Positions 10,701 through 20,194 of a stretch of DNA of 64,000 bases are shown here, piece after piece. The DNA comes from Streptomyces sp. BHT-5-2. Its GTDB lineage: Bacteria; Actinomycetota; Actinomycetes; Streptomycetales; Streptomycetaceae. The translations under genes were made by a program, and so were the position numbers. Within the stretch, counting starts at the first letter, position 1. Each line of letters opens with the position of its first letter. The stretch is from the NCBI RefSeq assembly GCF_019774615.1, contig NZ_CP081496.1, forward strand, positions 4,526,001 through 4,590,000, read 5' to 3'. Below the pieces are notes generated by a model. That model was not told where the DNA came from. It did no database searches and worked only from the letters and a program-made list of their open reading frames with translations.

Positions 10701-10748
10701 GACGGACTGGAAGACGGACTGGAAGTCGGGTCGGAAGACGGACTGGAA
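10701..10748 (+). repeat. Four 12-bp tandem repeats in the asnB / oxidoreductase gap
   Basis: Units GACGGACTGGAA (twice), GTCGGGTCGGAA, then GACGGACTGGAA run head to tail without spacing, directly after the asnB stop and 28 bases before the next start. They occupy most of the only sizeable gap in this part of the operon. No function is evident; slippage or a spacing/folding role in the transcript is possible. Confidence 0.85.
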
Positions 10749-10775
10749 GCGCGCGGAGAAACAAGGGGACTTCGG

Positions 10776-12971
10776 GTGAAACAGGTTGTGCAGAACTACA
10801 AGAGCGGCGAACTGGCGGTGCTCGACGTGCCGGTGCCGGGCTGCAAGCCGGGCGGTGTGCTGGTCCGCAGCGCCTACTCGCTGATATCCACCGGCACCGA
10901 GCTCATGAAGGTGTCCGAGGCCGGCATGTCGATGCTGGGCAAGGCCCGCTCCCGGCCGGACCAAGTGGCCAAGGTCATGCAGAGCGTGGCCACCAACGGG
11001 CTGCCCGCCACCTACCGCAAGGTGATGGGCAAGCTGGACTCCTACACGCCGCTGGGCTACTCGTTGTGCGGGGTGGTCGAGCAGGTCGGCGCCGGGATCG
11101 ACGAGGTGAAGGTCGGCGACCTGGTGGCCTGTGCCGGCAACGAGCACGCGCTGCACGCCGAACTGAACTGGGTGCCGAAGAACCTCTGCGCCCGGGTGCC
11201 GGACGGCCTCGCGCCGCGGCACGCGGCCTTCGGCACCGTCGGGTCGATCGCGTTGCAGGGCGTCCGCCGCGGCGAGCCACAGCTCGGCGACGTGGCGCTG
11301 GTCATCGGCCTCGGGCTGATCGGGCAGCTGGTGGTGCAACTCCTCGCCGCCTCGGGAGTCCGGGTCGTCGGGGCCGACCCCGATCCGGTGCGCTGCGAGC
11401 TCGCCGAGCGCCTGGGCGCCGCGGCCTGCGGCGACCCCGCGTCCACGGCCGTGGCGGCCGCCGTCGCCGAGCTCACCGGCGGTCACGGCGTGGACCAGGT
11501 GTACCTGGCCGCCGGCGGCGGCAGCAACCAACCCGTCGAGCTGGCCGCCCGGCTCTGCCGGGACCGCGGCCGGGTCGTCGACATCGGCAAGTGCCGCTTG
11601 GACCTGCCGTGGAACGCGTACTACGAGAAGGAACTCGACGTCCGGTTCTCCCGCAGCTACGGCCCCGGGCGCTACGACCCGGAGTACGAGCTGGAGGGGC
11701 GGGACTACCCGATCGGCTATGTGCGCTGGACCGAGCGCCGCAACCTGGCGTGCTTCCTCGACCTCCTCGCCCGCGGCAGGGTCGACGTGGAGCCCCTGGT
11801 CTCCCACATCGCCGACTTCGATGACGCCGTCGAAACCTACCGGCGCCTGAAGGACGGCGGGTTGAAGGCGGTGGCCGTGCTGTTCCGGTACCCCGAACAG
11901 GAGGCCGAGAAGACTGCGGCCGCGGCCCCGGAGGTCGCCGTGCCCGCGGTCGACGTGCAGCCACGTCCGGCCCGGGCCACCAGGACGCCGGTGCGCCTCG
12001 CGTTCGTCGGCGCGGGGAACTACGCGACGTCGATGCTGCTGCCGCACCTGGCACAGCGCGACGGTGTCGAGCTGTCGACCGTCGTCACCACGACGGCGCT
12101 GTCCGGGGCCAACGCGCAGCGGAAGTTCGGCTTCGCCGAGGCGACCACCGACCTCGACGCCGTGCTCGGCGACAAGGCCGTCGACGCGGTGTTCGTGGTC
12201 ACCCGGCACAGCTCGCACGCCGAACTGACCCGCAAGGCGCTCCTTGCCGGCAAGGCGGTGTTCGTGGAGAAGCCCCTGGCACTCACCGAGGACGAACTGA
12301 CCGGCGTGCTCGCGGCGGTGGAGGAGTCTGGGAACGACCGGCTACAGGTGGGCTTCAACCGCAGGTTCGCGCCGCTGCTGACCGAGGCCAGGAAGCGGTT
12401 CGGCGCTCGGACCGGCCCGGCGCACCTGCGCTACCTGGTCAACGCGGGCCGGCTGCAGCACGGCAGCTGGTACCTCCAACAGGGCACCGAGGGCTCGCGG
12501 TTCGAGGGCGAGGGCGGACACTTCGTCGACACCGCGAGCTGGCTGCTCGGCGCCGACCCCGTCTCGGTGTACGCGGTCGCCTCGTCCGGCAACGAGGACC
12601 TCCAGGTCGTACTCCGCTACCCGGACGGGTCCACCGCCACCATCAGCTATGTCACCACCGGTGCGCCCGGGTTCCCCAAGGAGACCCTGGACCTCGTCGC
12701 GGACGGCAAGGTGCTGCGGCTCGACGACTTCGTCCGGGCCTCGGTGTATTTCGACGGCACAGCCGGCCGCAGGAAGTGGGTCAGTTCGCGGCTGCCCAAG
12801 GCCCGGGACAAGGGCCAGTCCGCCGAACTGGCCGCGTTCGTCAAGGCCGTGCGGACCGGCGGACCGATGCCGGTGCCGCTGGAGTCGCTGGTCGCCACCA
12901 CGGCGGCCACCCTCGCCGTGCAGGCCGGCCTGGCCGGCGGCGCGCCGGTGACGTTGGCGAGGGCGCGATGA
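10776..12971 (+). CDS. Bi-domain oxidoreductase: zinc-type alcohol dehydrogenase fused to Gfo/Idh/MocA
   Basis: A 731-residue fusion. Residues 1 to ~375 form an MDR alcohol-dehydrogenase-like domain (LISTGTEL, LGYSLCGVVEQVGAG, nucleotide loop VIGLGLIGQLVVQ). Residues ~405-731 form a Gfo/Idh/MocA domain (FVGAGNYATSMLLPHL, FVEKPLALTEDEL, GFNRRFAPL, EGGHFVDTASWLLG). Both halves bind NAD(P); such fusions are frequent in EPS and O-antigen loci and are thought to act on nucleotide or lipid-linked sugars, but the reaction is not established. The GTG start is preceded by a purine-rich stretch with 12-bp repeats. It overlaps the next gene as ATGA, tying it to the heparinase-like protein. Confidence 0.88.
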   Translation: MKQVVQNYKSGELAVLDVPVPGCKPGGVLVRSAYSLISTGTELMKVSEAGMSMLGKARSRPDQVAKVMQSVATNGLPATYRKVMGKLDSYTPLGYSLCGVVEQVGAGIDEVKVGDLVACAGNEHALHAELNWVPKNLCARVPDGLAPRHAAFGTVGSIALQGVRRGEPQLGDVALVIGLGLIGQLVVQLLAASGVRVVGADPDPVRCELAERLGAAACGDPASTAVAAAVAELTGGHGVDQVYLAAGGGSNQPVELAARLCRDRGRVVDIGKCRLDLPWNAYYEKELDVRFSRSYGPGRYDPEYELEGRDYPIGYVRWTERRNLACFLDLLARGRVDVEPLVSHIADFDDAVETYRRLKDGGLKAVAVLFRYPEQEAEKTAAAAPEVAVPAVDVQPRPARATRTPVRLAFVGAGNYATSMLLPHLAQRDGVELSTVVTTTALSGANAQRKFGFAEATTDLDAVLGDKAVDAVFVVTRHSSHAELTRKALLAGKAVFVEKPLALTEDELTGVLAAVEESGNDRLQVGFNRRFAPLLTEARKRFGARTGPAHLRYLVNAGRLQHGSWYLQQGTEGSRFEGEGGHFVDTASWLLGADPVSVYAVASSGNEDLQVVLRYPDGSTATISYVTTGAPGFPKETLDLVADGKVLRLDDFVRASVYFDGTAGRRKWVSSRLPKARDKGQSAELAAFVKAVRTGGPMPVPLESLVATTAATLAVQAGLAGGAPVTLARAR

Positions 12972-14956
12972 CGGTGAGCTCGGGAAGTGCGGGCTGGTAC
13001 CTGCGGCGGCTGTCCCGGATGGGGCCGCGGGAGGTCGGCGGCCGGGTGGCCGACGCGCTGCGCAGGCGGCGGTGGCGGTCGGCGCGGCCGCACTGCCCGA
13101 GGGTGACCGGCGCCCGGTTCACGGCGGTACTGCCCGCCGGGACGATCGCCGCGGTACCTCCGGACGCCGCGAAACGTCTCGTCGCCGAGGCCGACCGGCT
13201 GATGGACGGGCACGCCGAGTACTTCGGGGTGGTCCGCGACGACCTGGCCGACCCGGACTGGTGGTCCGACCCGAAGACCGGACGCCGGGCTCCCGGGGGC
13301 TACGCCTTCGACGTGCCGTACCGGAACGAGGACGCGGTCGGGGACATCAAGCAGATCTGGGAGCCGTCCCGGCACCAGTACCTCACCGTGCTGGCCGCCG
13401 CCTACGCGATCACCGGCGACGAGCGGTACGCCGAGCGGGTGGGCGAACACCTGCGGTCGTGGTGGGCGGCCAACCCGCCGCTGCGCGGCGTGCACTGGAT
13501 CAGCGGCATCGAGCTGGGCATCCGGCTGCTGTCCTGGGTGTGGATCCGCCGGCTGCTCGACGGCTGGCCGGGCGCGGCCGGGCTGTTCGAGGGCAATCCG
13601 GTGGCGCTGAACCAGATCTGGCACCACCAGCGCTGGCTGGCCGCCTTCCCCAGCCGGGGGTCCTCGGCGAACAACCACGTCATCGCCGAGGCCGCCGGGC
13701 AGTTGGCCGCGGCCTGCGCGTTCGACTGGTTCCCCGCCTCGGCACGTTGGCGGGCGGGCGCGCTGCGGTCGTTGGAGCGGCACCTGCGCGGCAACACCTT
13801 CCACTCCGGCCTCAACCGCGAACTGGCGACCGAGTATCACGGCCTCGTGCTGGAGCTCGGCCTGGCCGCGGTGGCCGAGGCGGATGCCGCCGGCAGGCCG
13901 GTCCCCGCCTCGATCCGGCTGGTACTGCTGCGGATGACCGACGCGCTCGCGGCGGTCGTGGACGGCCGGTTGCGGCCGCCGCGCCAGGGGGACGCGGACG
14001 ACGGGCACGGTCTGGTCGTGGACGGCGCGGGCACCGACCGCTGGGCCTCGCTGCTGGCCACCGGGGACGCCGTGTTCGGCCGGCTCGCCTGGTGGCCGAC
14101 GGTGACCGGAACCGATGTGCGCACCCCGCTGCTGGCCGCGCTCATCAAGCCCACTGTGCCGTCCGTGACCCGCCCGGCGAGCCGGCCGGCCCACTTCGCC
14201 GACGCGGGCATGACGATCCTGCGCGGTCCGGCGGGGATCTGGTGCCGCTGCGACGGCGGTCCGCACGGCTTCCTGTCCATCGCCGCACATGCCCACGCGG
14301 ACGCGCTGTCGGTGGAGGTCCGGCACGACGGGGTCGATGTGCTCGCCGACCCGGGGACGTTCTGCTACCACGGGCAACCCGAGTGGCGGCAGTACTTCCG
14401 GTCGACCCTCGGCCACAACACCCTCCAGTTGGACGGCGGTGACCAGTCCGTCTCCGGCGGCCCGTTCCTGTGGACCCGACAGGCCCGCAGCCGCGTCCTG
14501 GTCGCGGACACCTCCGGCGCCTCCGAAGGGGGGACGGCCCGCTGGTGTGCCGAGCACGACGGCTACCAGCGTTCCGTACACCGTCGCCGGGTGGAACTGA
14601 CGGCTGCGAGGCAGGAGTTGCGGGTGGTCGACGAGGTTCGCGGCGACCGGCGGGCCGAGGTGCGCCTCGCGTTCCACCTCGGCCCGGCGATCAGCGCGGA
14701 CGTGGTGGGGAACCGGGCGGTGCTCACCTGGAGCCGGGACGGCGAGGAGCGCTCCGCGGTGCTCGACCTGCCCGGGCAGCTGAGCTGGCGGGCGCATCGC
14801 GGTGAGACGGACCCGCCGCTGGGCTGGTACTCCGCCGGCTTCGGGCGCAAGGAACCCGCCACCACGCTGGTCGGCACCGCCCTCCTCGGACAGCACGGCG
14901 CCGACGGCAGCGCACTGTCGGGGGAGTTCACCACCGTGCTCAGGTTTCGCGGCTAG
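12968..14956 (+). CDS. Heparinase II/III family protein (alginate-lyase-type alpha/alpha toroid)
   Basis: A 662-residue protein with an N-terminal alpha-helical toroid and a C-terminal beta-sandwich. Key stretches are ISGIELGIRLLSW, SSANNHVIAEAAGQLA, ATEYHGLVLELGL (likely catalytic Tyr-His region) and the family box AAHAHADALSVEV...DPGTFCYHG, then STLGHNTLQLDGGDQS. Polysaccharide lyases of this fold cleave uronic-acid-containing chains by beta-elimination. No signal peptide is visible, so many members encoded in EPS loci may act inside the cell or at the membrane, with editing or quality-control roles only proposed. With the AlgD-like gene upstream it supports a uronate-bearing polymer. ATG start in a 4-bp overlap. 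Confidence 0.88.
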   Translation: MTVSSGSAGWYLRRLSRMGPREVGGRVADALRRRRWRSARPHCPRVTGARFTAVLPAGTIAAVPPDAAKRLVAEADRLMDGHAEYFGVVRDDLADPDWWSDPKTGRRAPGGYAFDVPYRNEDAVGDIKQIWEPSRHQYLTVLAAAYAITGDERYAERVGEHLRSWWAANPPLRGVHWISGIELGIRLLSWVWIRRLLDGWPGAAGLFEGNPVALNQIWHHQRWLAAFPSRGSSANNHVIAEAAGQLAAACAFDWFPASARWRAGALRSLERHLRGNTFHSGLNRELATEYHGLVLELGLAAVAEADAAGRPVPASIRLVLLRMTDALAAVVDGRLRPPRQGDADDGHGLVVDGAGTDRWASLLATGDAVFGRLAWWPTVTGTDVRTPLLAALIKPTVPSVTRPASRPAHFADAGMTILRGPAGIWCRCDGGPHGFLSIAAHAHADALSVEVRHDGVDVLADPGTFCYHGQPEWRQYFRSTLGHNTLQLDGGDQSVSGGPFLWTRQARSRVLVADTSGASEGGTARWCAEHDGYQRSVHRRRVELTAARQELRVVDEVRGDRRAEVRLAFHLGPAISADVVGNRAVLTWSRDGEERSAVLDLPGQLSWRAHRGETDPPLGWYSAGFGRKEPATTLVGTALLGQHGADGSALSGEFTTVLRFRG

Positions 14957-14965
14957 GGGGGGCGC

Positions 14966-16504
14966 GTGGGGATCAGGAGGCGGCACTGGGCGTTGGCGGC
15001 GGCACCGGCGGCGCTGGCCCTGCTGGCCGTGACCGGCTGTACGAGCACCCAGGGCACCGGGGCGCAGCCGACGGCCGCGCCGACCACGTCCGGGGCGCCG
15101 TCCGCGTCCGTGGCGCGGGTGTGCGCCAAGCCCCCGGCCGGGCCGGCGAAGGCGCCGGCGGACGCGGTGGCGGTCGACCCCGCGGTGGTCGGCGACCTGG
15201 CGGCGAAGACCAAGGACAACCCCCCGAACACCACGTTCTGGCTGCGCCCGGGCAAGCACCTGCTCGACCCGGATCGCTACGCCCAGGTCGTCCCCAAGCA
15301 GGGGGACCGCTACCTCGGTGCGCCGGGCGCGGTGCTCGACGGCCGGGAGAAGAACCAGTACGCGTTCGGCGGCACCGCCCGCGGCGTCGCCATCCGCTAC
15401 CTGACCGTGCGGGGTTTCGTGGCGCCGCAGAACGAGGGCGTGGTCAACCACGACTCCGCCGACGGGTGGGTGATCGAGCACACGACGATCCGGAACAACT
15501 CCGGGGCCGGGCTGATGGCCGGTGCCCACCAGCGGGTCCGCGCCAACTGCCTGCGCGGCAACGGACAGTACGGCCTGAACGCGTACCGGTCCGGCGGCCG
15601 GGTCGGCGACCTGGTGGTCGAGGGCAACGAGATCGCGGGCAACGACACCGGTGACTGGGAACGGCGGCGGCCGGGCTGCGGCTGCACCGGAGGCGCGAAG
15701 TTCTGGGCCGTCGACGGCGCCGACGTACGCGGCAACTGGGTGCACGACAACCGCGGAACGGGGTTGTGGGCGGACACCAACAACAACGACTTCCGCATCG
15801 AGAACAACGTGATCGAGGCCAACGACGGCGCCGCCCTGATCTACGAGACCAGCTACAACGCGGTCATCCGGAACAACACCATCCGGCGGAACAACTGGGT
15901 CGAGGGCCGCCGGGCGGCCGAGCGCGGCGACGACTTCCCGTTCGCGACCGTCTACCTGTCCGAGTCCGGTGGCGAACCACGCATCCGAGCCCGCACCGAC
16001 AGGATCGAGATCTACCGGAACGTACTGGAGAACAACTGGTCCGGGATCACCCTGTGGGAAAACGCCGACCGGTTCTGCAACAGCCCCGCCAACACCTCGT
16101 CCGGTGACTGCACCCTGCTGCAACGGGACACCGACCGCTGCGCGCAGCCGGCGATCGACCGCGCACCGCTCTATGCCGACTGCCGGTGGAAGACCCAGCG
16201 GGTGGACATCCACGACAACCGCTTCGTGCTGGACGAGTCCGTCGTCAGGTGCACGGCGAAGTGCGACCGCATGGCGGTGCTGGCCAACTACGGCACCTAC
16301 CCGGACTGGTCGCCGTACAAGGGCGAAGGGGTGGCCGAGGCGATCACCGGCGAGCAGCACAACCGCTGGCACGACAACGCCTACGTCGGACCATGGAGGT
16401 TCGTCGCCCACGATCCCAGCCAGGTGCTCGGCTTCGGACAGTGGCAGGGCCCGCCGTACCGGCAGGACACGGGCAGCACCTTCCGCGCACGGGCGGGTGG
16501 TTGA
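14966..16504 (+). CDS. Secreted right-handed beta-helix lipoprotein
   Basis: A 512-residue exported protein. RRRHWALAAAPAALALLAVTGC gives a lipoprotein signal with lipobox Cys near residue 23, followed by a Thr/Ala/Pro-rich linker. The rest is a parallel beta-helix with repeating Asn-rich turns (NSGAGLMAG, GNEIAGNDTG, NNVIEANDGA, NNTIRRNN). Proteins of this fold act on polysaccharides as lyases, hydrolases or, like AlgG, as C5-epimerases of polymannuronate. No family-specific catalytic motif is recognised, so binding-only function is also possible. Placed just after the heparinase-like gene and before the polymerase-like gene, it probably acts on the polymer outside the membrane. Confidence 0.82.
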   Translation: MGIRRRHWALAAAPAALALLAVTGCTSTQGTGAQPTAAPTTSGAPSASVARVCAKPPAGPAKAPADAVAVDPAVVGDLAAKTKDNPPNTTFWLRPGKHLLDPDRYAQVVPKQGDRYLGAPGAVLDGREKNQYAFGGTARGVAIRYLTVRGFVAPQNEGVVNHDSADGWVIEHTTIRNNSGAGLMAGAHQRVRANCLRGNGQYGLNAYRSGGRVGDLVVEGNEIAGNDTGDWERRRPGCGCTGGAKFWAVDGADVRGNWVHDNRGTGLWADTNNNDFRIENNVIEANDGAALIYETSYNAVIRNNTIRRNNWVEGRRAAERGDDFPFATVYLSESGGEPRIRARTDRIEIYRNVLENNWSGITLWENADRFCNSPANTSSGDCTLLQRDTDRCAQPAIDRAPLYADCRWKTQRVDIHDNRFVLDESVVRCTAKCDRMAVLANYGTYPDWSPYKGEGVAEAITGEQHNRWHDNAYVGPWRFVAHDPSQVLGFGQWQGPPYRQDTGSTFRARAGG

Positions 16505-16505
16505 G

Positions 16506-17735
16506 ATGGGCGGGGACACGCCGAAGACCGTCGGGATCGTCTGGGGGTTGCTGGTCCTCAACACGCTCGGCTCCGCCGGGGCGAAGACCGTCATCCCGCT
16601 GCCCCGCTCCCTCATCCAGTTGGTCACCATGGGCGCGCTGGTCGCCGCGTTCGTACTGGCGCTCCTGCTCAACGTCCGGCTGCGCATCCGGCCCAGCGCC
16701 TTCCTGCTCCTGCTCACCCTGCTGCTGGTGTCGAGCGTGATCTCCAGTGCGTTCCTGGAGTCCGGGCTCGGCGCGCTGTTCCGCTGCGCCCGGCTGGCGC
16801 TCTTCGTCAGCACGCTGTGGCTGCTCAGCCGCTGGTGGGACGGCGGCCCGACGTTCGTCCGGCACCACATCCGGATGTACTTCGCGGTGCTCGGGTCGGT
16901 GGCCGCCGGCCTGGTCGTCTCACCGGGGGCGGCCATGCCCGACCTCTACGGCGGGCGCCTGGTCGGCGCGCTGTGGCCGCTCACCCCGCCGCAGATCGGT
17001 CAGTACGCCGCGGTGATCACCGGGCTCACCGTGCTGCTCGTACTGGGCCGCCGGACCGACCGGGCCGGTGCGGCGGTCGTCATCGTGCCGTCGCTCGTCC
17101 TGCTCGCGCTGACCCATACCCGGACGGCCACGCTCGGCCTGGTGATCGGGCTGGCGTTGGCGATCGGCTCGCTCCTCCTGACCAGCGCCGCCGCCCGCCG
17201 GTTCTTCACCTGGGCGGTGCTGTGCGCCACGGTGGCCACGGTGGCGCTCGACTCCGCGCTGCAGGCGTGGTTCCTGCGCGGACAGAGCCAGGAGAACTTC
17301 TCCAGCCTCACCGGCCGGGCCAAGGTCTGGGACGCCCTGCTGGCAGCGCCCCGGACGGGCACGGAGCAGTTGTTCGGCGTGGGCCTGGGCGACAAGTCGT
17401 TCGGCGGGCTGCCGATCGACGACAGCTGGCTGGCCGTCTACAACGAGCAGGGGCTGATCGGTGTCGCCCTCGTGGCGGCGCTCGTCATCGTGCTGGGCGG
17501 TGTCGCGCTGCTGCGGCCGCCTTCGCTGTCGAGGGCCTGCGCGATCTTCCTGATCAGCTACTGCGCGATCGCGTCGTACACCGAGGCCGGGCTCGGCGAC
17601 GCCTCGCCCTATCTGCTGCATCTGGCGGTCGCCGCCTCGCTGTTGGCGGCACCCGCCGCGGCCACGCCCGTCCCGGCGCCCGGAGTTCCGCGACGACGCG
17701 TCCCGCGCTGGGCCCAGAGATCGGAGGTGACGTGA
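16506..17735 (+). CDS. O-antigen ligase/Wzy-like polymerase membrane protein
   Basis: A 409-residue protein with about ten to twelve hydrophobic segments and a larger extracytoplasmic loop near residues 260-310 holding SLTGRAKVWDALLAAPRTG...FGVGLGDKSFGG, the usual Wzy_C/O-antigen-ligase pattern (R-x3-W, then G-x-G). In a Wzx/Wzy pathway it joins lipid-linked repeat units on the outer membrane face. It could instead be a ligase attaching finished polymer, but no other polymerase is visible, so Wzy is preferred. Start ATG one base after the beta-helix stop codon. Confidence 0.85.
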   Translation: MGGDTPKTVGIVWGLLVLNTLGSAGAKTVIPLPRSLIQLVTMGALVAAFVLALLLNVRLRIRPSAFLLLLTLLLVSSVISSAFLESGLGALFRCARLALFVSTLWLLSRWWDGGPTFVRHHIRMYFAVLGSVAAGLVVSPGAAMPDLYGGRLVGALWPLTPPQIGQYAAVITGLTVLLVLGRRTDRAGAAVVIVPSLVLLALTHTRTATLGLVIGLALAIGSLLLTSAAARRFFTWAVLCATVATVALDSALQAWFLRGQSQENFSSLTGRAKVWDALLAAPRTGTEQLFGVGLGDKSFGGLPIDDSWLAVYNEQGLIGVALVAALVIVLGGVALLRPPSLSRACAIFLISYCAIASYTEAGLGDASPYLLHLAVAASLLAAPAAATPVPAPGVPRRRVPRWAQRSEVT

Positions 17736-17737
17736 AC

Positions 17738-18949
17738 ATGCACGTCCTGGTGGTGCACAACCGCTACGCCTCGGCGCAGCCGAGCGGGGAGAACAAGGTC
17801 GTCGACCAGGAGGCGGCGCTGCTGCGCGCGGCCGGCCACCGCGTCGAGCTGTTCGAGCGATGCAGCGACGACATCGCCGCCCGGTCCCTGCCGGGCAAGG
17901 CCGCGGTGCCGCTGCTGGTGCCGTGGAACCCGGCGGTCCGCACGGAACTCGCCGCCCGGCTCCGCGCCGAACGGCCGGACGTGGTGCACGTCCACAACGT
18001 CTTCCCGCTCCTGTCCCCCGCGGTACTGGCCGCCTGCGCCGACGCCGGGGTGCCCGCCGTCGCCACGCTGCACAACTACACCCAGGTCTGCCCGCCCGGC
18101 ACGCTGCAACGGGACGGCCGGCCGTGCACCGAGTGCGTCGGCACCAAGGCACCGCTGCCCGCCGTACGGCACGGCTGCTACCGGAACTCACGGCTCGCGA
18201 CGGTGCCGCTCGCGGTCAGTCTGTCGGTCAACCGGCGACGGTGGTGGTCGGGCGTTACGCGGTTCCTCTGCATCTCCGCGGCGCAGCGCGACGTCCTGGT
18301 GCGGGCCGGCATGCCGGCCGAGCGGCTGGCGGTGAAACACAACTTCGTGCCGGAGCCGGGCGCCCGCCGGTCGGGCGCCGGCGAGCAGGTGCTCTATCTC
18401 GGTCGGCTCGCGGAGGCCAAGGGCGTACGGCTGCTCATGGCCGCGTGGGACGAGATCGCGGCGGGCGGCGGTCTGGGCGTGCCGCTCGTGATCGCCGGCA
18501 CGGGGCCTCTGGAGCGGGAGGTGACCGCCTGGGCGGCGGACCGGACCGATGTGCGGTACGTCGGCCTGTACGACACGGCCCAGTGCCGGCAGGCCATCGC
18601 GCGGTCGGTCGCCGTGGTGGCCCCCTCGACGTGGCTGGAGGCGTTCGGCCTGGTGGTCGTGGAGGCGATGGCGGCCGGGGTGCCGACCGTCGCCGCCGGT
18701 CACGGCGCCTTCGTCGAACTCGTCGAGGACGGGGTGACCGGGCTGCTGCACCGGCCGGGCGAGCCCGCCTCGCTCGCGTCCTGCATACGCCGGATCGCGG
18801 CCGAGCCGGCCCGCAACCGGGAGATGGGCCAGGCGGCCCGGCGCCGTTACGAGCGCGGTTTCAGCCCGGCCGTCGGGCTCGCGCGCCTGGAAGAGGAGTA
18901 CCGGACCGCGATCGCGGGTCGGACGGAATCAATGGGGGGAAGCAGATGA
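17738..18949 (+). CDS. Glycosyltransferase family 4 (GT-B)
   Basis: A 403-residue GT-B enzyme. The N-terminal domain has ENKVVDQEAALLRAAGH, VHVHNVFPLLSP and TLHNYTQVCPPG, the latter with a Cys-containing loop seen in many actinobacterial GT4 enzymes. The C-terminal domain has LYLGRLAEAKGVRLLM and the sugar-nucleotide site APSTWLEAFGLVVVEAMAAGVP, including the conserved E-x7-E. The start is taken as ATG 17738 (GGAGG ten bases upstream); GTG 17732 in a GTGA overlap is equally possible and adds two residues. It should add one sugar of the repeat; donor unknown. Confidence 0.9.
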   Translation: MHVLVVHNRYASAQPSGENKVVDQEAALLRAAGHRVELFERCSDDIAARSLPGKAAVPLLVPWNPAVRTELAARLRAERPDVVHVHNVFPLLSPAVLAACADAGVPAVATLHNYTQVCPPGTLQRDGRPCTECVGTKAPLPAVRHGCYRNSRLATVPLAVSLSVNRRRWWSGVTRFLCISAAQRDVLVRAGMPAERLAVKHNFVPEPGARRSGAGEQVLYLGRLAEAKGVRLLMAAWDEIAAGGGLGVPLVIAGTGPLEREVTAWAADRTDVRYVGLYDTAQCRQAIARSVAVVAPSTWLEAFGLVVVEAMAAGVPTVAAGHGAFVELVEDGVTGLLHRPGEPASLASCIRRIAAEPARNREMGQAARRRYERGFSPAVGLARLEEEYRTAIAGRTESMGGSR

Positions 18950-20181
18950 CACGATGCCGACTCTGCGGCTCGGAAGCGACGGCGAGCGTCGTCGATCTCG
19001 GGGCGACGCCGCCGTGCGAGAGCTTTCTCGCCGCGGACCAACTGGACCGGCCCGAACCGGCGTTCCCGCTGCACCTGCGGGTCTGCACCGACTGCTGGCT
19101 GGCGCAGATCCCGCCGCTGATCACGCCGGAGGAGACGTTCAGCGAGTACGCGTACTTCTCCTCCTTCTCGACGTCCTGGGTGGAGCACGCGCGCACGTTC
19201 GTCGCCGACGCGGTGGAGCGGGCGGGCCTCCGTACGGACGCCTTCGTGGTCGAAGTCGCCAGCAACGACGGGTACTTGCTGAAGCACGTGGTGGACCGGG
19301 GGATCCGCTGCCTGGGCATCGAGCCGTCGGTGAACGTCGGCGCCGCGGCGCGGGACGCGGGGGTGCCCACGCTCACGGAGTTCCTGTCCCCGGACGTCGG
19401 CGCGGCCGTCCGCGCCGAGCACGGCCCGGCGGACCTGGTCGTCGCCAACAACGTGTACGCGCACATCCCCGACGTCGTCGGATTCACCCAGGGGCTGCGC
19501 ACCCTGGTCGCCGACGACGGCTGGGTCTCCATCGAGGTGCAGCACCTGCTGACCCTGATCGAGCAGAACCAGTACGACACGATCTACCACGAGCACTTCC
19601 AGTACTACACGGTCGCGTCCGCGATCCGGGCCCTGGCGAGCGGCGGACTCGCGCTCGTGGACGTCGAGTTGCTGCCGACGCACGGCGGTTCCATCCGGCT
19701 GTGGGCCCGGCCCACCGTGGTGGCGGGTGAGCCTTCGCAGCGGGTGGCTGATGTGCTGGCCCGCGAGAAGGCCGCGGGACTCCAGGAACTGTCCGGATAC
19801 GCGGAGTTCGCCGCCCGCGTGGCCAAGGTGCGCCGGGACCTCCTGAGGTTCCTCGTCGAGGCGGCGGAGCGCGGCGAGACGGTCGTCGGCTACGGCGCCC
19901 CGGGCAAGGGCAACACCCTGCTCAACCACTGCGGCATCCGGCCCGACCTGCTCGCGTACACGGTCGACCGGAACCCCTACAAGCACGGCAGGTTCACCCC
20001 GGGCACCCGCATTCCGATCCTGCCGCCCGAGCAGATCGCCGCCGACAAGCCGGACTACGTCCTCGTCCTCCCGTGGAACCTGCGGGCCGAGCTGGTCGAG
20101 CAGCTGTCCTACGTGCACGAGTGGGGCGGCCGGCTGGTCTTCCCCATCCCGGAACTGAGCATTGTCGAGGTCGCGTCATGA
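18946..20181 (+). CDS. Sugar C-methyltransferase (class I SAM-dependent, zinc-binding N-terminus)
   Basis: A 411-residue three-part methyltransferase like the C3-methyltransferases of deoxysugar pathways (TylC3 type). The N-terminal zinc site uses CRLCGS and CTDC pairs. The SAM-binding core has VEVASNDGYLLKHV and LGIEPSVNVG. YHEHFQYYT and LPTHGGSIRLWA follow, and the C-terminal domain has VGYGAPGKGNTLLNHCGI. The family transfers a methyl group to carbon of an NDP-4-keto sugar. Here it opens the sugar-tailoring block and overlaps the glycosyltransferase by ATGA. The NDP-sugar is unknown; the following cytidylyltransferase-like gene hints at a CDP-linked sugar. Confidence 0.9.
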   Translation: MTRCRLCGSEATASVVDLGATPPCESFLAADQLDRPEPAFPLHLRVCTDCWLAQIPPLITPEETFSEYAYFSSFSTSWVEHARTFVADAVERAGLRTDAFVVEVASNDGYLLKHVVDRGIRCLGIEPSVNVGAAARDAGVPTLTEFLSPDVGAAVRAEHGPADLVVANNVYAHIPDVVGFTQGLRTLVADDGWVSIEVQHLLTLIEQNQYDTIYHEHFQYYTVASAIRALASGGLALVDVELLPTHGGSIRLWARPTVVAGEPSQRVADVLAREKAAGLQELSGYAEFAARVAKVRRDLLRFLVEAAERGETVVGYGAPGKGNTLLNHCGIRPDLLAYTVDRNPYKHGRFTPGTRIPILPPEQIAADKPDYVLVLPWNLRAELVEQLSYVHEWGGRLVFPIPELSIVEVAS

Positions 20182-20194
20182 AAGAGGTTGCAGC

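Noticed and set aside
10701..10748. 12-bp repeats as a CRISPR array
   Set aside because: Units are contiguous without spacers and there are no cas genes.
12647..16936. Very long open frame on the minus strand (about 1430 codons) opposite the heparinase, beta-helix and polymerase-like genes
   Set aside because: Translation is Val/Gly/Arg/Pro-rich and matches no family, while the plus strand carries three convincing proteins. It is an effect of G/C third-position bias.
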